The position numbers and the translations under genes were made by a program. A DNA stretch of 64,000 bases from NCBI GenBank assembly GCA_903907955.1, contig CAIVPZ010000041.1, forward strand, positions 124,001 through 188,000. Direction: 5' to 3'. Of the stretch, positions 32,929-41,611 are shown piece by piece. The notes under the pieces are model-generated. The model saw only the letters and a list, made by a program, of their open reading frames with translations, did not search any database and was not told where the DNA came from. The number at the start of each line of letters is the position of its first letter. The stretch's first letter is position 1. This DNA is from an uncultured Acetobacteraceae bacterium (GTDB lineage: Bacteria > Pseudomonadota > Alphaproteobacteria > Acetobacterales > Acetobacteraceae).

Positions 32929-33954
32929 GTGTCACTATGCTTTCCGTTCTCCGCGATCGTCGGCCAGGAGGAGATGAAGCTCGCGCTCCTGGTTGCGGCG
33001 GTCGATGCCAGTGTGGGCGGCGTGCTCGCCTTCGGCGACCGCGGCACCGGCAAATCCACCACGGTGCGCGCGCTGGCCGCCCTGTTGCCGAAGATGAAGG
33101 CGGTCATCGGCTGCCGCTACGGCTGCGACCCGGCCGCCGAGCGTGGCCTGTGCGACGATTGCCAGGCAAAGCAGTCGCATGGTCCGCTCAAGGGCCATGT
33201 CGTGCCGGTGCCGGTGGTTGATCTGCCGCTCGGCGCCACCGAAGACCGCGTGGTCGGCGCGCTCGACCTCGAGCGCGCGCTGGCCGACGGCGTGAAGGCG
33301 TTCGAGCCCGGGCTGCTTGCCCGCGCCAATCGCGGGTTCCTCTACATCGATGAGGTGAACCTGCTGGAGGATCACTTGGTCGATCTGCTGCTCGACGTCG
33401 CCGCCTCCGGCGAGAACGTGGTCGAGCGCGAAGGGCTGAGCGTGCGCCATCCGGCGCGCTTCGTGCTGATCGGCAGCGGCAATCCCGAGGAGGGCGAATT
33501 GCGCCCGCAGCTGCTCGACCGCTTCGGCCTGTCGGTGGAAGTGCGCACGCCCGGCGAGCTGAAGACCCGCATCGAAGTGGTCAAGCGCCGCGATGCGTTC
33601 GAACGCGACCCGGAAGGCTTCACCGCCCACTGGAAAAAGGAGGACGAGCGCATCCGCCGCCGCATCGTCGCCGCGCGCGGTCGTATCGCCGCGGTCGAGG
33701 TGTCGGACGCGGCGCTGGAACGGGCGGCCAAGCTGTGCATGGCGCTGGGCACGGACGGGCTGCGCGGCGAACTCACCCTGGTGCGTGCCGCCCGCGCGGT
33801 GGCGGCGCTGGAAGGCGACAAGTCGGTGGGCGACGCGCATCTGCGGCGGGTTGCGGCACCGTCGCTGCGGCACCGGCTGCGGCGCAATCCGCTGGATGAG
33901 GCGGTGGCGACGACGCGGGTGGAGCGGGCTGTGCAGGAGCAGTTTGCGGCTTGA
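32929..33954 (+). CDS. bchI: Magnesium chelatase AAA+ subunit BchI
   Basis: 341 residues from GTG at 32929. The N-terminus FPFSAIVGQEEMKLALLV, Walker A FGDRGTGKSTTVRALAALL and Walker B GFLYIDEVNLLEDHLVD are all present, as is the family insertion GCRYGCDPAAERGLCDDC. BchI hexamers with BchD drive Mg insertion by BchH. The ribosome site is weak. It is separated from bchD by a 107-base repeat cluster, unusual for a pair usually adjacent. Confidence 0.96.
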   Translation: MSLCFPFSAIVGQEEMKLALLVAAVDASVGGVLAFGDRGTGKSTTVRALAALLPKMKAVIGCRYGCDPAAERGLCDDCQAKQSHGPLKGHVVPVPVVDLPLGATEDRVVGALDLERALADGVKAFEPGLLARANRGFLYIDEVNLLEDHLVDLLLDVAASGENVVEREGLSVRHPARFVLIGSGNPEEGELRPQLLDRFGLSVEVRTPGELKTRIEVVKRRDAFERDPEGFTAHWKKEDERIRRRIVAARGRIAAVEVSDAALERAAKLCMALGTDGLRGELTLVRAARAVAALEGDKSVGDAHLRRVAAPSLRHRLRRNPLDEAVATTRVERAVQEQFAA

Positions 33955-33969
33955 GCACGGGGGTGGCAG

Positions 33970-34050
33970 CCGGGGCGCTGCCCCGGACCCCGGCAGGGGC
34001 GTTGCCCCTGCACCCCACCAGGGGCCGAACGGCCCCTGGACCCCTTTTTT
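33970..34050 (+). repeat. REP-like inverted repeats in the bchI-bchD gap
   Basis: Three stems in tandem: CCGGGGC/GCCCCGG (33970-33986), GCAGGGGC/GCCCCTGC (33993-34011) and CCAGGGGCC/GGCCCCTGG (34018-34039). They are followed by a run of six T at 34045-34050. This is the same repeat family as at 9407-9573. The last hairpin plus T-run looks like an intrinsic terminator or attenuator placed 12 bases before the bchD start. Confidence 0.75.
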
Positions 34051-34061
34051 GAAGAGCCTCA

Positions 34062-35843
34062 ATGACCTCGACTGACGAACCGACCCGGTGGGATGATGCG
34101 GCGCTTGCCGCCGCTTTGTTTGCTGTCGATCCGTTTGGCACCGGCGGTGTTGCCCTGCGGTCGCTCAGCGGTCCGGTGCGCGACCGCTGGCTGCAGTTGC
34201 TGCGCGAATACCTTCCGTCCGGCGCGCCTTTCCGCAAGCTTCCCATCCATGTCACCGACGGACGCCTGCTTGGTGGCCTCGACCTTGCCGCCACCCTGCG
34301 CACCGGGCGGCCGGTGGCGGAGCGCGGCATCCTCGCCGAGGCGGATGGCGGCGTGGTGGTAATCGCCACCGCCGAACGCACCGGCGTGGGCATGGCCGCG
34401 CGCATCGGCGCCGCCCTCGATGCCGGCGAGGTGTTCGTCGAGCGCGACGGCATCGCCCTGCGCATGCAAACCCGCATCGGCGTGGTGGCGCTCGACGAGG
34501 CGATGGCCGACGACGAGGCGCCGCCCGCGGCGTTGCTCGACCGCCTGGCTTTCCACCTGGATCTCTCCACCATCCGCATGGAGCAGGCGACCCGCCCCGC
34601 CATCACCGCGACCATCGTCGCCGGCGCGCGGGCGCGGCTGGCGGCCGTCACTGTCGACGACAACATCATCAAGGCGCTGTGTGGCGCCGCCCTGATGCTC
34701 GGGGTTGATTCGCTGCGCGCGCCCATCCTGGCATTGCGGGTGGCCCGCGCGGCGGCGGCGCTGGCGGCGCGCGACACCGTCGCCGACGGCGATGCCCGGA
34801 TCGCCGCCCGCCTCGTGCTCGGCCCGCGGGCGACCCAGTTGCCGGCGCCGCCGCCGCCCGAGCCGCCGCCGCCCGAGGAGGAGGAGGAGAAGGAGGAGGA
34901 AAAGCCGCAGGAGCCGAACGAGCAGGAACTGCAGGAAATCCTGCTGGAGGCCGCGGCGGCCGCCATTCCCCCCGGGCTGCTGGCGCAGTTGCAACTCGCC
35001 GGCGGGCGGTCGCGCACCCAATCCTCCGGCCGTGCCGGCATGCTCAAGCAGTCGGTGCTGCGCGGCCGGCCGATCGGCACCCGTGCCGGCGACCCGCGCA
35101 CCGGCGCGCGGCTGAACCTGGTGGAGACGCTGCGCGTCGCCGCGCCGTGGCAGCGTCTGCGCCGGCAGGAAGTGCTGGCGGCGCGCAAGCCCGGGGCGAA
35201 CGGCAAGCGGGTGGAAGTCCGCCGCGATGATTTCCGCGTCAACCGCTACAAGCAGCGCACCGAGACAACCACCATCTTCGTCGTCGATGCCTCCGGCTCG
35301 GCGGCGCTGCACCGGCTGGGCGAGGCGAAGGGCGCGGTGAACCTGCTGCTGGCGGATTGCTACGTGCGCCGCGACCGGGTGGCGCTGCTGGCCTTCCGCG
35401 GCACCGTGGCCGACCTGATGCTGCCGCCCACCAACTCGCTGGTCCGGGCCAAGCGCAGCCTCGCCGGCCTGCCCGGCGGCGGCGGCACGCCGGTGGCCGC
35501 CGCGATCGACGCCGCCATGGCGCTGGCCGACGCGGTGAAGCGCAAGGGCCAGACGCCGATCGTCATCATGCTCACCGACGGGCGGGCCAACATCACCCGC
35601 GACGGCAAGCCCGACCGGCCGCGTGCCGAGGAGGACGCGCTCGCCGCCGCCCGGCTGATGCGGGCGGCGCGCATCACGGCGCTGCTGGTGGATACCTCGC
35701 CGCGGCCGCAGGCGCAGGCGCAGCGGCTGGCCGCGGAGATGGGCGCACGCTACCTGCCGCTGCCCTTCGCCGATGCCGCCACCCTGTCGCGGGCGGTGAA
35801 GTCGGCCGCCACCGAGGAGCGGGGCCTTGCGCCAACCCGATGA
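34062..35843 (+). CDS. bchD: Magnesium chelatase subunit BchD
   Basis: 593 residues. A degenerate AAA-like N-terminal part (residues 1-260) is followed by a Pro/Glu-rich linker around 265-290 (run of Glu after PPPPEPPPP). The C-terminal von Willebrand A domain has the MIDAS motif IFVVDASGSAALHRLGEAKG and LTDGRANITRDG. It couples BchI ATP hydrolysis to BchH. The AAA part lacks an intact Walker A, as usual for BchD. Confidence 0.95.
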   Translation: MTSTDEPTRWDDAALAAALFAVDPFGTGGVALRSLSGPVRDRWLQLLREYLPSGAPFRKLPIHVTDGRLLGGLDLAATLRTGRPVAERGILAEADGGVVVIATAERTGVGMAARIGAALDAGEVFVERDGIALRMQTRIGVVALDEAMADDEAPPAALLDRLAFHLDLSTIRMEQATRPAITATIVAGARARLAAVTVDDNIIKALCGAALMLGVDSLRAPILALRVARAAAALAARDTVADGDARIAARLVLGPRATQLPAPPPPEPPPPEEEEEKEEEKPQEPNEQELQEILLEAAAAAIPPGLLAQLQLAGGRSRTQSSGRAGMLKQSVLRGRPIGTRAGDPRTGARLNLVETLRVAAPWQRLRRQEVLAARKPGANGKRVEVRRDDFRVNRYKQRTETTTIFVVDASGSAALHRLGEAKGAVNLLLADCYVRRDRVALLAFRGTVADLMLPPTNSLVRAKRSLAGLPGGGGTPVAAAIDAAMALADAVKRKGQTPIVIMLTDGRANITRDGKPDRPRAEEDALAAARLMRAARITALLVDTSPRPQAQAQRLAAEMGARYLPLPFADAATLSRAVKSAATEERGLAPTR

Positions 35844-35945
35844 ACACCAACCTGCACGCCAATGCCACGCTGCAACCGTGCCCGATCCCGGGCGCGGTCC
35901 GGCGACCGTGTGGCGTTCAACGGGTGCGGGGTCGGCGGCAGCGAC

Positions 35946-36827
35946 ATGAGCGAAAGACCGGTCTGGGAGCGCGAGGGGCGGGACTGGCCCAACCGGGCGT
36001 GCAGCCGCTTCGTCAAGGCGGCCGGCATACGTTGGCATGTGCAGCAGGCCGGCAGCGGCCCGGTGCTGCTGCTGGTGCACGGCACCGGTGCGGCGACTCA
36101 TTCCTGGCGCGCCCTGCTGCCGCTGCTGGCGCGCGACTTCACCGTGGTGGCGCCCGACCTGCCGGGCCATGGTTTCACCGACATGCCGGTGCCGTCGCGG
36201 CTGTCATTGCCCGGCATCGCCGCGGCGCTGGATGCGTTGCTGCACACGCTTGGCGTCACCCCCGAACTGGCGGTGGGCCATTCCGCCGGGGCCGCCATCC
36301 TGGCGCGCATGTGCCTGGACGGCAGCATCGCGCCGCGCGCCCTGGTCAGCCTGAACGGGGCGATGCTGCCGCTGCGCGGTCTGCCCGGCCATCTGTTTGC
36401 GCCGATCGCCCGGCTGGTGGTGTCCATCCCGCTCACCCGGCGGATGTTCGCCTGGCAGGCGGCCGACCGGCGGGTGGTCGAACGGATGCTGCGCAGCACC
36501 GGCTCCACCATCGAGCCGGCCGGGGTGGAGCAGTATGTGCGCATCGCCCGCTCCCCGGTCCATGCCGGGGCCGCGCTGGCCATGATGGCCAACTGGGACC
36601 TGCGCCCGCTGGAGCACGACCTGCCCCGGCTGCGCCCGCATCTGCTGCTGATCACCGGCAGCAACGACCGCACCATCCCGCCCTCGGATTCCGCCCGCGT
36701 CCAGGCGCTGGTGCCGGGGTCCGAGCTGGTGTCGCTGCCCGGCCTCGGCCATCTGGCGCACGAGGAGCAACCCGCCCGGATCGCCGCTCTGCTGCACCGG
36801 CTGGCCGGCACGTCCGCGGCCGCGTGA
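35946..36827 (+). CDS. bchO: BchO alpha/beta-hydrolase of Mg-chelatase cluster
   Basis: 293 residues from ATG at 35946; an upstream ATG at 35862 would add an unrelated basic stretch. It has an alpha/beta-hydrolase fold with the oxyanion region LLLVHGTGAATHSWRALLPL, the nucleophile motif VGHSAGAAI and the late His in GLGHLAHEE. bchI-D-O order is conserved in purple bacteria; BchO is thought to aid Mg chelation, but its reaction is not known. Confidence 0.92.
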   Translation: MSERPVWEREGRDWPNRACSRFVKAAGIRWHVQQAGSGPVLLLVHGTGAATHSWRALLPLLARDFTVVAPDLPGHGFTDMPVPSRLSLPGIAAALDALLHTLGVTPELAVGHSAGAAILARMCLDGSIAPRALVSLNGAMLPLRGLPGHLFAPIARLVVSIPLTRRMFAWQAADRRVVERMLRSTGSTIEPAGVEQYVRIARSPVHAGAALAMMANWDLRPLEHDLPRLRPHLLLITGSNDRTIPPSDSARVQALVPGSELVSLPGLGHLAHEEQPARIAALLHRLAGTSAAA

Positions 36828-36845
36828 CCGCGAAGGAAGTCCGGC

Positions 36846-38174
36846 ATGGCTGATCCGACCGCGCCTGCACCGGCCCCGGCCCCGGCCCCGGCAATGCCGC
36901 GCGACCATCCGCAGCGTGTCGAGCTGAACGATGAAGTGCACAGCCGCACGGCGGAAACGTTGGTCGCGCCGATGCGCGTTTCCTACCTGGCGCTGCTGAA
37001 GGACGGCGCGCCGCGGGAGCGCACCTGGGAAGCGATCAGCGCCCTGGCCGAGCGCTACGGTGCGCCGCCGCCGCCGCTCAGCGCCTACCACTACAGCGCC
37101 GACCTGGGACCGTTCCGGGTCAAATGGGAACGGCATACCGAGTTCACCCGCTACCAGTTCAACGTGCCCGGTCTGGGCGAGGACCCGTTCGCCGAGCCGG
37201 CCGTCGCCGCGGTGCCGCCGGACTGGCTGACCGCGTTGCCCGGGCAGGTGATCGCGGCCACCCATGTCGCGCTGCTGCCGGCCGGCGCGGAGACGCTGGA
37301 CGCCGATGCGCTGAGCGATCGGCTGTTCGGCGGCAACATGCTGGTCGGGTCCACCACCCTTGGCGCCGCGGCCACGGCACTGACCGATTTCCGCATCCAT
37401 GCCGACGGGTTCGGCCGCATACTGGTGCTCGACCGCAGTACCACCCCGCGCCAGGCCGGCCGCATCGTGCAGCGGCTGCTGGAAATCGAGACCTACCGGA
37501 TGCTGGCGCTGCTGGCCTTCCCGGTGGCGCGCACCCTGGCCCCCTTCCTGGCCACGCAGGAGCGCGAACTGGCCGCGGTCGCCGCGGATCTGGTGGCGGC
37601 GGGGGAGTCGGACGAGCCGGTTCTGCTGGACCGTCTGACCAATCTGGCCGCCGAGATCGAAAGCCGCGAGTCCGAAAACCTCTACCGGTTCAGCGCTGCC
37701 GCCGCCTATTACGACCTGGTGCGCCGGCGCATCGCCGAACTGCGCGAGCGGCGCATCGAGGGGCTGCAGACGTTCGAGGAGTTCACCGAGCGCCGGCTGG
37801 CGCCGGCGATGGCCACCTGCGCGGCTGCCGCGACCCGCCAGGAATCGCTGTCATTGCGCGTCGCCCGCGCCACCCAGTTGCTGGCGACCCGGGTGGATGT
37901 CACGCTGGAACGGCAGAACCAGGCGGTGCTGGAATCGATGAACCGCCGGGTGAAGATCCAGCTTCGCCTGCAGACCACCGTCGAGGGCCTGTCCGTGGCC
38001 GCGCTGACCTATTACGTGGTGGCGCTGGTCGGCGATGCCGCAAAGGGGGCCAAGGCCGGCGGGCTGTTGATCGATCCCGAACTGACGATGGGCCTGAGTG
38101 TGCCGGTCGTCGCTCTGCTGGCGGCCCTCGGGGTGCGCAGCATCCGCCGCATGGTTGCGCGCAAGGCCAGTTAG
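36846..38174 (+). CDS. DUF3422 family membrane protein
   Basis: 442 residues. After a Pro/Ala repeat at the N-terminus (APAPAPAPAPA) the DUF3422 family start HPQRVELNDEVHSRTAETL is seen. The middle is long and helical (ESRESENLYRFSAAAAYYDL), and two C-terminal membrane helices occur (SVAALTYYVVALVGDAAKG and PVVALLAALGV). No biochemical function is known for the family. It is inserted between bchO and crtI on the same strand, 18 bases after bchO, so it may be cotranscribed with Mg-chelatase genes. Confidence 0.8.
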   Translation: MADPTAPAPAPAPAPAMPRDHPQRVELNDEVHSRTAETLVAPMRVSYLALLKDGAPRERTWEAISALAERYGAPPPPLSAYHYSADLGPFRVKWERHTEFTRYQFNVPGLGEDPFAEPAVAAVPPDWLTALPGQVIAATHVALLPAGAETLDADALSDRLFGGNMLVGSTTLGAAATALTDFRIHADGFGRILVLDRSTTPRQAGRIVQRLLEIETYRMLALLAFPVARTLAPFLATQERELAAVAADLVAAGESDEPVLLDRLTNLAAEIESRESENLYRFSAAAAYYDLVRRRIAELRERRIEGLQTFEEFTERRLAPAMATCAAAATRQESLSLRVARATQLLATRVDVTLERQNQAVLESMNRRVKIQLRLQTTVEGLSVAALTYYVVALVGDAAKGAKAGGLLIDPELTMGLSVPVVALLAALGVRSIRRMVARKAS

Positions 38175-38220
38175 GCCCGGACGAAACCGCATGCCCTCTG
38201 CTTTCACCCCTGGCGAAAAG

Positions 38221-38238
38221 TGTCAAGTTGTGCTTACA
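38221..38238 (+). promoter_or_regulatory. PpsR/CrtJ box upstream of crtI
   Basis: TGTCAAGTTGTGCTTACA, an exact TGT-N12-ACA palindrome, 12 bases before the chosen crtI start. PpsR bound here would block the crtIB promoter under oxygen. Confidence 0.75.
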
Positions 38239-38249
38239 GTCCACCTACA

Positions 38250-39788
38250 ATGCTCGACGTGACACAGGCCGTGTACTCCGCAAGCGACGGGTCTCCCGTG
38301 CAGCGATCCGCCCATGCCGTGGTCATCGGCAGCGGGCTTGGCGGCCTTGCCGCAGCGGTTCGGCTGGGGGCGCGCGGCTATCGCGTGACCGTGCTGGAGA
38401 AGCTCGATGCGCCGGGCGGGCGCGCCTTTGTGCACCGCATCGACGGCTTCACCTTCGATGCCGGCCCGACCATCATCACCGTTCCCTCCCTGCTGGAAGA
38501 TCTCTGGCAACTTGCCGGCCGCCGGTTCGCCGACGATATCGACCTGCGGGAGATGAACCCGTTCTACCGGCTGCGCTTCGACGACGGCACCTGGATGGAC
38601 TGCTCGGCCGACCCGGTGGCGATGCGCGCCGAGGTGGCGCGGATCTCGCCCGACGATGTGGCCGGTTACGAGCGCTTCATGGAACTCAGCCGCCGGCTCT
38701 GCCGCATCGGCTTCGAGGAACTCGGCCATGTGCCGTTCCTCTCCTTCATGGACATGGTGCGGGTGGCGCCTGATCTGTTGAAGGTGCAGGCGTGGCGCAG
38801 TGTCTACGCGATCGTCAGCAGCCATGTGCGCGATCCGCGGCTGCGCATGGCGTTGAGCTTCCATCCGTTGCTGATCGGCGGCAATCCGCTGAAGGTGAGT
38901 TCCATCTACGGCATGATCTCGTCGGTGGAGCGGAATTGGGGCGTGCATTTCGCCATGGGCGGCACCGGCGCGCTGGTGACCGGGCTGGTGAGCCTGATCG
39001 AGGGACAGGGCAACGTCGTGCGCTGCAATGCCGAGGTCGCCGAGATCACCCTGGTGGGCCGCCGCGCCACCGGCGTAAAGCTGGCTTCCGGCGAGCATAT
39101 CCGCGCCGATGTCGTGGTATCGAATGCCGATTCCGCCTACACCTACCGGCGGCTGCTGCCGGCTTCGGTGCGGCGCCGCTGGACCGACCGCAAGATCGAC
39201 CGTTCCAGCTACTCGAGCGGTCTGTTCGTCTGGTATTTCGGCACCCGCCGGCAATACCCGGAGGTCGGGCACCACACCATCCTGTTCGGCCCGCGCTACC
39301 AGGAACTGCTGAAGGACATCTTCCAGCGCAAGGTGCTGGCCAAGGATTTCAGCCTGTACCTGCACCGGCCGACCGCCACCGATCCGTCGCTCGCGCCGGC
39401 CGGCTGCGACACCTTCTACGCCCTGTCGCCGGTGCCGCACATGGACGCCGGCATCGACTGGGCGGTGCAGGCCGAGCCGTACCGGCAGGCGATCGCCGAA
39501 TTCCTCCAGCGCACCCTGCTGCCCGACCTGGACCAGCAGGTGGCGGCGTCGCGCGTCACCACGCCGCGCGACTTCCAGGACCGTCTGCTCTCCATCAAGG
39601 GGGCCGGGTTCGGGCTGGAGCCGGTGCTGCTGCAGAGCGCCTGGTTCCGGCCGCACAACCGCAGCGAGGATATCGAGCGGTTGTACCTGGTCGGCGCCGG
39701 CACGCATCCGGGGGCCGGCGTGCCCGGGGTTCTTTCCTCTGCCCGCGTTCTCGACACGGTGGTGCCGGATGTTTCTGCTCTCGTCTGA
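38250..39788 (+). CDS. crtI: Phytoene desaturase CrtI
   Basis: 512 residues from ATG at 38250. A GTG at 38220 would place the PpsR box inside the gene and is less likely. The dinucleotide motif is HAVVIGSGLGGLAAAVRLGA, followed by VTVLEKLDAPGGRA, and the C-terminal FAD segment is LYLVGAGTHPGAGVPGVLSS. It desaturates phytoene to neurosporene or lycopene at the membrane. crtB overlaps its 3' end by 20 bases. Confidence 0.96.
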   Translation: MLDVTQAVYSASDGSPVQRSAHAVVIGSGLGGLAAAVRLGARGYRVTVLEKLDAPGGRAFVHRIDGFTFDAGPTIITVPSLLEDLWQLAGRRFADDIDLREMNPFYRLRFDDGTWMDCSADPVAMRAEVARISPDDVAGYERFMELSRRLCRIGFEELGHVPFLSFMDMVRVAPDLLKVQAWRSVYAIVSSHVRDPRLRMALSFHPLLIGGNPLKVSSIYGMISSVERNWGVHFAMGGTGALVTGLVSLIEGQGNVVRCNAEVAEITLVGRRATGVKLASGEHIRADVVVSNADSAYTYRRLLPASVRRRWTDRKIDRSSYSSGLFVWYFGTRRQYPEVGHHTILFGPRYQELLKDIFQRKVLAKDFSLYLHRPTATDPSLAPAGCDTFYALSPVPHMDAGIDWAVQAEPYRQAIAEFLQRTLLPDLDQQVAASRVTTPRDFQDRLLSIKGAGFGLEPVLLQSAWFRPHNRSEDIERLYLVGAGTHPGAGVPGVLSSARVLDTVVPDVSALV

Positions 39789-40881
39789 ACGACCGAAGGC
39801 ATCGCCGGCCGACCTCGAGGCATGTCGCGAACTGCTGCGCGGCGGATCGCGGTCGTTCTTCGTCGCCTCGTTCCTGCTGCCGCAGGCGGTGCGCGACCCG
39901 GCGATTTCGCTCTATGCGTTTTGCCGGGTGGCCGACGACGCCATCGACCTCGACGTCGCCAAGGGGGACGCGCTGGCGCGGCTGCGCGAGCGGCTGGAGC
40001 GGGTCTACGAGGGCAAGCCGGCCGCCATTCCCGCCGACCGGGCGCTGACCGACGTGGTCACACGCTTTGCCGTGCCGCGCGCCATTCCGGAGGCGCTGCT
40101 GGAAGGCTTCGCCTGGGACGCCGAGGGGCGCACCTACGAGGATCTGTCGGGCGTGCACGCCTACTCGGCGCGCGTGGCTGGCACCGTCGGGGTGATGATG
40201 ACGCTGCTGATGGGGGAGCGAAATCCCGCGGTGGTGTCGCGCGCCTGCGATCTCGGCATTGCCATGCAGCTTTCCAACATCGCCCGCGATGTCGGCGAGG
40301 ATGCGCGGGAAGGCCGGCTGTTTCTGCCGCGTGCCTGGATGCGCGAGGCCGGCCTCGATCCCGATGCCTGGCTGGCGCAACCGGTGTTCAACCCGGCGCT
40401 GGGCGAGGTGGTCAAGCGCCTGCTGCGCGAGGCCGACAGACTGTATGACCGCGCCGGTGCCGGCATCGCCCGGCTGCCGCTGTCCTGCCAGCCCGGCATC
40501 TGGGCGGCGCGCTACCTCTATGCCGAGATCGGCCGCGAGGTCGAACGTGCCGGCTGCGATTCGGTGTCGCGGCGCGCGGTGGTGTCGGCGCAACGCAAGG
40601 CGCGCCTGCTCGCGCGGGCGCTTGCATCCCCCGTGCTGCCGGTGCGCCAGGACAGTTCGCCGCCGGTGGCGGAGGCGTCCTTTCTGATCGATGCGGTGAT
40701 CGCGCAGCCGCCCCGTGGCCGCGTGAAGCTGGCCTCGCCGCCGGTAGCGCCGGCCCCGGGGAATTTCAGTGGACAGGTTGGCTGGATGGTGGACCTGTTC
40801 GCCAGACTGGAGCGGATTGAGCGGGAGGAAGACCTGGAGCGTCGCCGCCGGGCCGACGAAGCCGCCGCGACGGCGTCATAG
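39769..40881 (+). CDS. crtB: Phytoene synthase CrtB
   Basis: 370 residues. The two Asp-rich prenyl-diphosphate motifs are CRVADDAIDLDVAKGD and QLSNIARDVGEDAREGRLFLP. It condenses two geranylgeranyl diphosphates to phytoene. The last 70 residues after ALASPVLPV are a variable tail. It is coupled to crtI by overlap. Confidence 0.95.
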   Translation: MFLLSSERPKASPADLEACRELLRGGSRSFFVASFLLPQAVRDPAISLYAFCRVADDAIDLDVAKGDALARLRERLERVYEGKPAAIPADRALTDVVTRFAVPRAIPEALLEGFAWDAEGRTYEDLSGVHAYSARVAGTVGVMMTLLMGERNPAVVSRACDLGIAMQLSNIARDVGEDAREGRLFLPRAWMREAGLDPDAWLAQPVFNPALGEVVKRLLREADRLYDRAGAGIARLPLSCQPGIWAARYLYAEIGREVERAGCDSVSRRAVVSAQRKARLLARALASPVLPVRQDSSPPVAEASFLIDAVIAQPPRGRVKLASPPVAPAPGNFSGQVGWMVDLFARLERIEREEDLERRRRADEAAATAS

Positions 40882-41062
40882 CTGGCCGCCGGGGCAAACC
40901 CGGTGGGCTGGCTGGCTTGCCGACTGGTCCGATCCCGGCACGCGCGTCCGCGCGGCAGGGTGAATCGGGCCATTTCATCGAACGCGCGTGCAACAACCCG
41001 GCGGACCCTCCGCCGGAGCGTTCCACCAGCGCTGCGGATCGCCGATTGCGGGAGGCGTGACA

Positions 41063-41449
41063 ATGCTGATCAGTAACTGGCTGGGCGTGCTTCTGTTCGC
41101 CGTTGGGGTATGGCTGTTCGCGTCCGCGCTGCAACGGCGCAGCCGCGCGCAGGCGGCATGGCACGCGGCGCAGGCCGCGGGACGGGCGATCAACGTGCGC
41201 CCCAGCCAACAGGTCGCCGTCGCGACGTTGGTGTTGCGCCCGATCCTCTACATCGCGCTGCTGCTGGTGGCGGCGGCGGTGATCACGTCTTCCCAGGCGA
41301 TCGGCGGCCCGGGCATGTCGTCCATCGATCTGTTCGGGTTCCTGTCCATGTTGCTCGGCTACGCCGTCTGGTTCAGCGTCGGCACGCGCTACCGCGACAT
41401 TGACAAGGCGGCTCTCGCCCCCGTTCCGGTGGCGGACGGGCCGGGCTGA
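41063..41449 (+). CDS. Small three-helix membrane protein, unknown
   Basis: 128 residues with GGAGG seven or eight bases before the ATG. Helices lie at about 5-20 (WLGVLLFAVGVWLFAS), 50-72 (LVLRPILYIALLLVAAAVI) and 88-107 (LFGFLSMLLGYAVWFSVG). A basic stretch (QRRSRAQAAWHAAQ) follows the first helix. I do not recognise the family. It lies between crtB and bchE on the same strand. Confidence 0.65.
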   Translation: MLISNWLGVLLFAVGVWLFASALQRRSRAQAAWHAAQAAGRAINVRPSQQVAVATLVLRPILYIALLLVAAAVITSSQAIGGPGMSSIDLFGFLSMLLGYAVWFSVGTRYRDIDKAALAPVPVADGPG

Positions 41450-41534
41450 GCAACCCGTGTGCGACCGTCGGCGTTGCCAACATTGCGCAGCCTGGCTGCA
41501 ATCTTCCGAAGCGTGCTGCAACTGCGACGGATTC

Positions 41535-41548
41535 TTGACCTACATCAA
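41535..41548 (+). promoter_or_regulatory. FNR/FnrL box upstream of bchE
   Basis: TTGACCTACATCAA, 13 of 14 positions fitting TTGAT-N4-ATCAA, centred about 70 bases before the bchE start. BchE is oxygen-sensitive, and anaerobic activation of bchE by FnrL is known from Rhodobacter. Confidence 0.7.
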
Positions 41549-41611
41549 GGCGTCTGAGTTGCGCACTCGATATTTTTCGCAAAACCAGCAGGATCCGGTG
41601 GGAGATCGCCC

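Noticed and set aside
32681-32935. 84-codon minus-strand frame in front of bchI
   Set aside because: GC-rich third positions in part, but no family, no ribosome site and overlap with the bchI start; kept only as a possible remnant.
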